Source: Triatoma infestans
Taxonomy: Eukaryota; Arthropoda; Insecta; Hemiptera; Reduviidae
Assembly (NCBI GenBank): GCA_011037195.1
Contig: JAAEAF010003392.1
Span: forward strand, 62,001 to 126,000
Direction: 5' to 3'
Length of the DNA: 64,000 nt
Shown here: piece after piece, positions 49,001-52,000 of the stretch
Layout: each line of letters opens with the position of its first letter
Numbering within the stretch: the first letter of the stretch is position 1
Notes under the pieces: model-generated
The model's database searches: none
The model's input: the letters and a program-made list of their open reading frames with translations, nothing else
Told to the model about the DNA's origin: nothing
Made by a program: the position numbers and the translations under genes

Positions 49001-52000
49001 CTGGTGAAGACATGTAAGGGGGCTTTTGGGGGAGGGGAGGGGTTATGTTTTTACTAATGCCCTATCACAGTTGATTACGCATTTCTACCATACAAACAAA
49101 ATTAATTAGAAATAAATAAATGGTCAAAATTCCGAGTTTCAAGAAAATTAGTAAACCGGGAGTGTGCTTTTATTGAAGTTTTTTTTAGTTTTCGATGAAC
49201 TCCAACGAATTTCAACAAATTTGTCAATTACAATTTTGAAAACTGGAGTAAGAGAAAATTGTGTGAGAGTTTCACACCAGATTTTTTTTCATGTTACTGT
49301 GTAAAGTTTCACTATAAATTCTTTTAATCTTCAAGACTATCTATGGTAAATTTAATATTATTTTTATTTACAAAAAATTTTTATTATTTTGTATTTTACA
49401 ATTTTTTTGTGGTTCCTCATTGTATTGTATTTTAGATTAAAACCTTGATAAAGACAGCTAACTCGGTCGAAACGTTGGCCTAATTGAATGTTTCCTGCTT
49501 GACCAATCCTCACCAAATTTCTTCTATATCAATTATTTATAGTTCTTTTGGTAAAACAATGCTAAGTATATTTCTTTAATTGTTATTGTTTCGTATCATA
49601 TTGTAAAAAGTTATGTCTATTTTATTTTCAAAAATAAAGTCTTTATTTATTTTAGTGAACTAGCATTTCTTTAACTACGTCTTCGCGACTCTGCGGATAT
49701 CCCAGTTAACTAGATGAAAACCAAATAGACTCTTATATAATACTCACAGGGCCTGCAAAGATAGCTGATGTTTGCGACTTGATGTTAGAAGACTTGTGAT
49801 TGCATAGTCCACTTAAATCTAGCTTTGTATGATGTAAAAATGTCTGGCGACCGACAAACAGAAAACTATAGCTAAAACTACTCAATGGCTCAGAAAACAA
49901 GTATTTTCGGTGAAAAATATTCTCGCAATGTGACAAGATACCAATACTTTTTCTTATAAAGTTTCCAATAAAAAAAAGAAGAAGAAAACAAAGACAATTA
50001 AAATACGTAAACTATCTCTGGTATCCAAATTTCCGAATACATATTTTTTCTTTATTACATTTTGAAACATTCTGATAAAATTTGGGTTAACAAAAAAAAA
50101 CCTAAAAATTAGAAACCTAAAAGATGAAAATTAAGTGAGGAAAGAGTCTCAACGTTCACATCTAGCTTGTGCTCTTGTTATCATTTTAAACTATATGTAA
50201 TTCCTAGTTCATTTATACTTTCTCTTGTTCCTATTAAGAAGAAGTATCTTGTTCCAGCAAGAAGAAGTATTGCAAGCCTGCCGAATTTTCGAAATTGAGT
50301 TTTTACCGAAAATGCTGGTTTCCAGGTCCCATTAGTATGAAAAAAATGGTTTTATGTTTGTATGAGTTTTATCAGCGTATCTCAATAACGAAAAATCGCA
50401 AGAAGCTCAAACTTGATATTCCGTTTAGGTACTATATAACTAACGACGTTTTCGGGCAAAATCCATCTCATGGAAGTGCGACCTTACTGAATGGTTTTTC
50501 GCGATTTTTTTTTGGAAAAGATTCCGATTTTCTTTAAACTTCGTATACTATTAACATACATAAATACTTATCACTTTTATTTGAAACACTTTCCCGGGAA
50601 AATTGATTCTTTGAGAGGTTCTAGGACAACAGTTACGCTTTCCTCTAAAGTCCTAATTCAGTAAATGTGTGCTTTTACCAACTACATACATTAGAAGCAT
50701 TGTCAGAATTAGAAATTTGAAAGACATCGGTTAAACGGAAGCGCCACTCTACAGAGAAGGTAATTTGTCTCGAATACGGTTACAATGATTTTTATTGAAC
50801 ATTCCAAGTTCACTGCACAGTTAGACCCCTATCACTTTTATTTGAAACATTTTTTCCAAAAAGTTTATTTTTGATACTTTTGCGGAATTTATGGCGTTAA
50901 ATGTATGGGGTTGATTCTATGTCATTGGAAAGCTCTTGACTTCCCTGCTGCTTGGATTAGAATTTGTTAATTTCAAATGTTTTATTGGATAAGTTCGGTG
51001 TTATTGGCGCTCCCTCCTGAACTGCAGTGTAGTCAGTACTTCTACGACCTGCTGGGTAGGTACTTGTCCTCCTCCACCACCTTTATATTATATTAAGTCA
51101 AATAAGCAAAATTTGAAGTTTAAAGAAAATTTGCCTTTTTATATATAACTGTATTAACATGATTAAGAGTAAGACGTGTGACTGTTTCACACCAAATTTT
51201 TCTTGAATAACTTTAAATGCCATTCTATTATCTGTCCGAATTCGTTCGTATAAAAAAAAATGCAATTTTCCAATTTACAGGCAATTCTACTGATTTTTTT
51301 TTTTTATGTGAATTAAAAAAAAAATTATTCCGGCTTATAAGTCAAGAAATCAAAGTCCTCCTTGTGGAAAAATATTTCTAAGATTTCAACCATCAAGGCA
51401 GAATTTAAAAACATTTTTTTTTAAACCAATATTTTCGTTATTCAGGATGCTGATTTGAATAATTTAATTTATCTAATAGAATGTGTTAAGTTCGTGGTTT
51501 TTTCCTTAAATTAGTTTTATTCATTAAATTTGATTATAAATATAATGAATATTTTATTGAATTTAAAATAGTCGCGCTGTAAATAAATAAATAATATACA
51601 AAATGAAATTAAAAAATAACCTGTTTATATAAATGATAATTTTTACAGATGACGAAGAAATGTGTGAAAAACACATGTCGGCAAAATATAAAAATTTTCG
51701 GTAAAAAATTGATGGTGTTGAAGTCCTTTGTTTGAGTTTTATAGAGCTCTTTGTAAAAAAAAAATGTAATATTTATTTCGTGTGTGCGTTTTGCAGTAAT
51801 TTGAAACCAATCAAATTATTATAATTTACTTAAACCCCAGCACGAAATATGAAATGTCAGAACTTGGATAACTCTATCCGAGTTATATTAAATGTACAGT
51901 TATAAGACATACTCTTTTCCAGGTTTCTGGATAACAGTGGCCTGTTATCCAAAAACATGGGAAAGGGGTATACAGCAAAGTCAGCCTTCGGATTGTTTCA

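Larger units (their letters stand above)
48097..49525 (+). mobile_element. Penelope-like element (PLE) remnant with inverted ends
   Basis: 48097-48175 is the reverse complement of 49450-49525 (GTCGAAACG(G)TTGGC.TAATTGAATGTTTC, TTGACC.ATCCTCACCAAATTTC). Between them lie a terminal repeat with a hammerhead (48160-48295, minus), a SINE tail (48296-48440), a GIY-YIG-type fragment (48505-48715, plus) and foldback-family copy E (48745-49290). The RT part is missing. The order suggests a 5'-truncated PLE with an inverted terminal-repeat copy, later invaded by other repeats. Confidence 0.6.
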
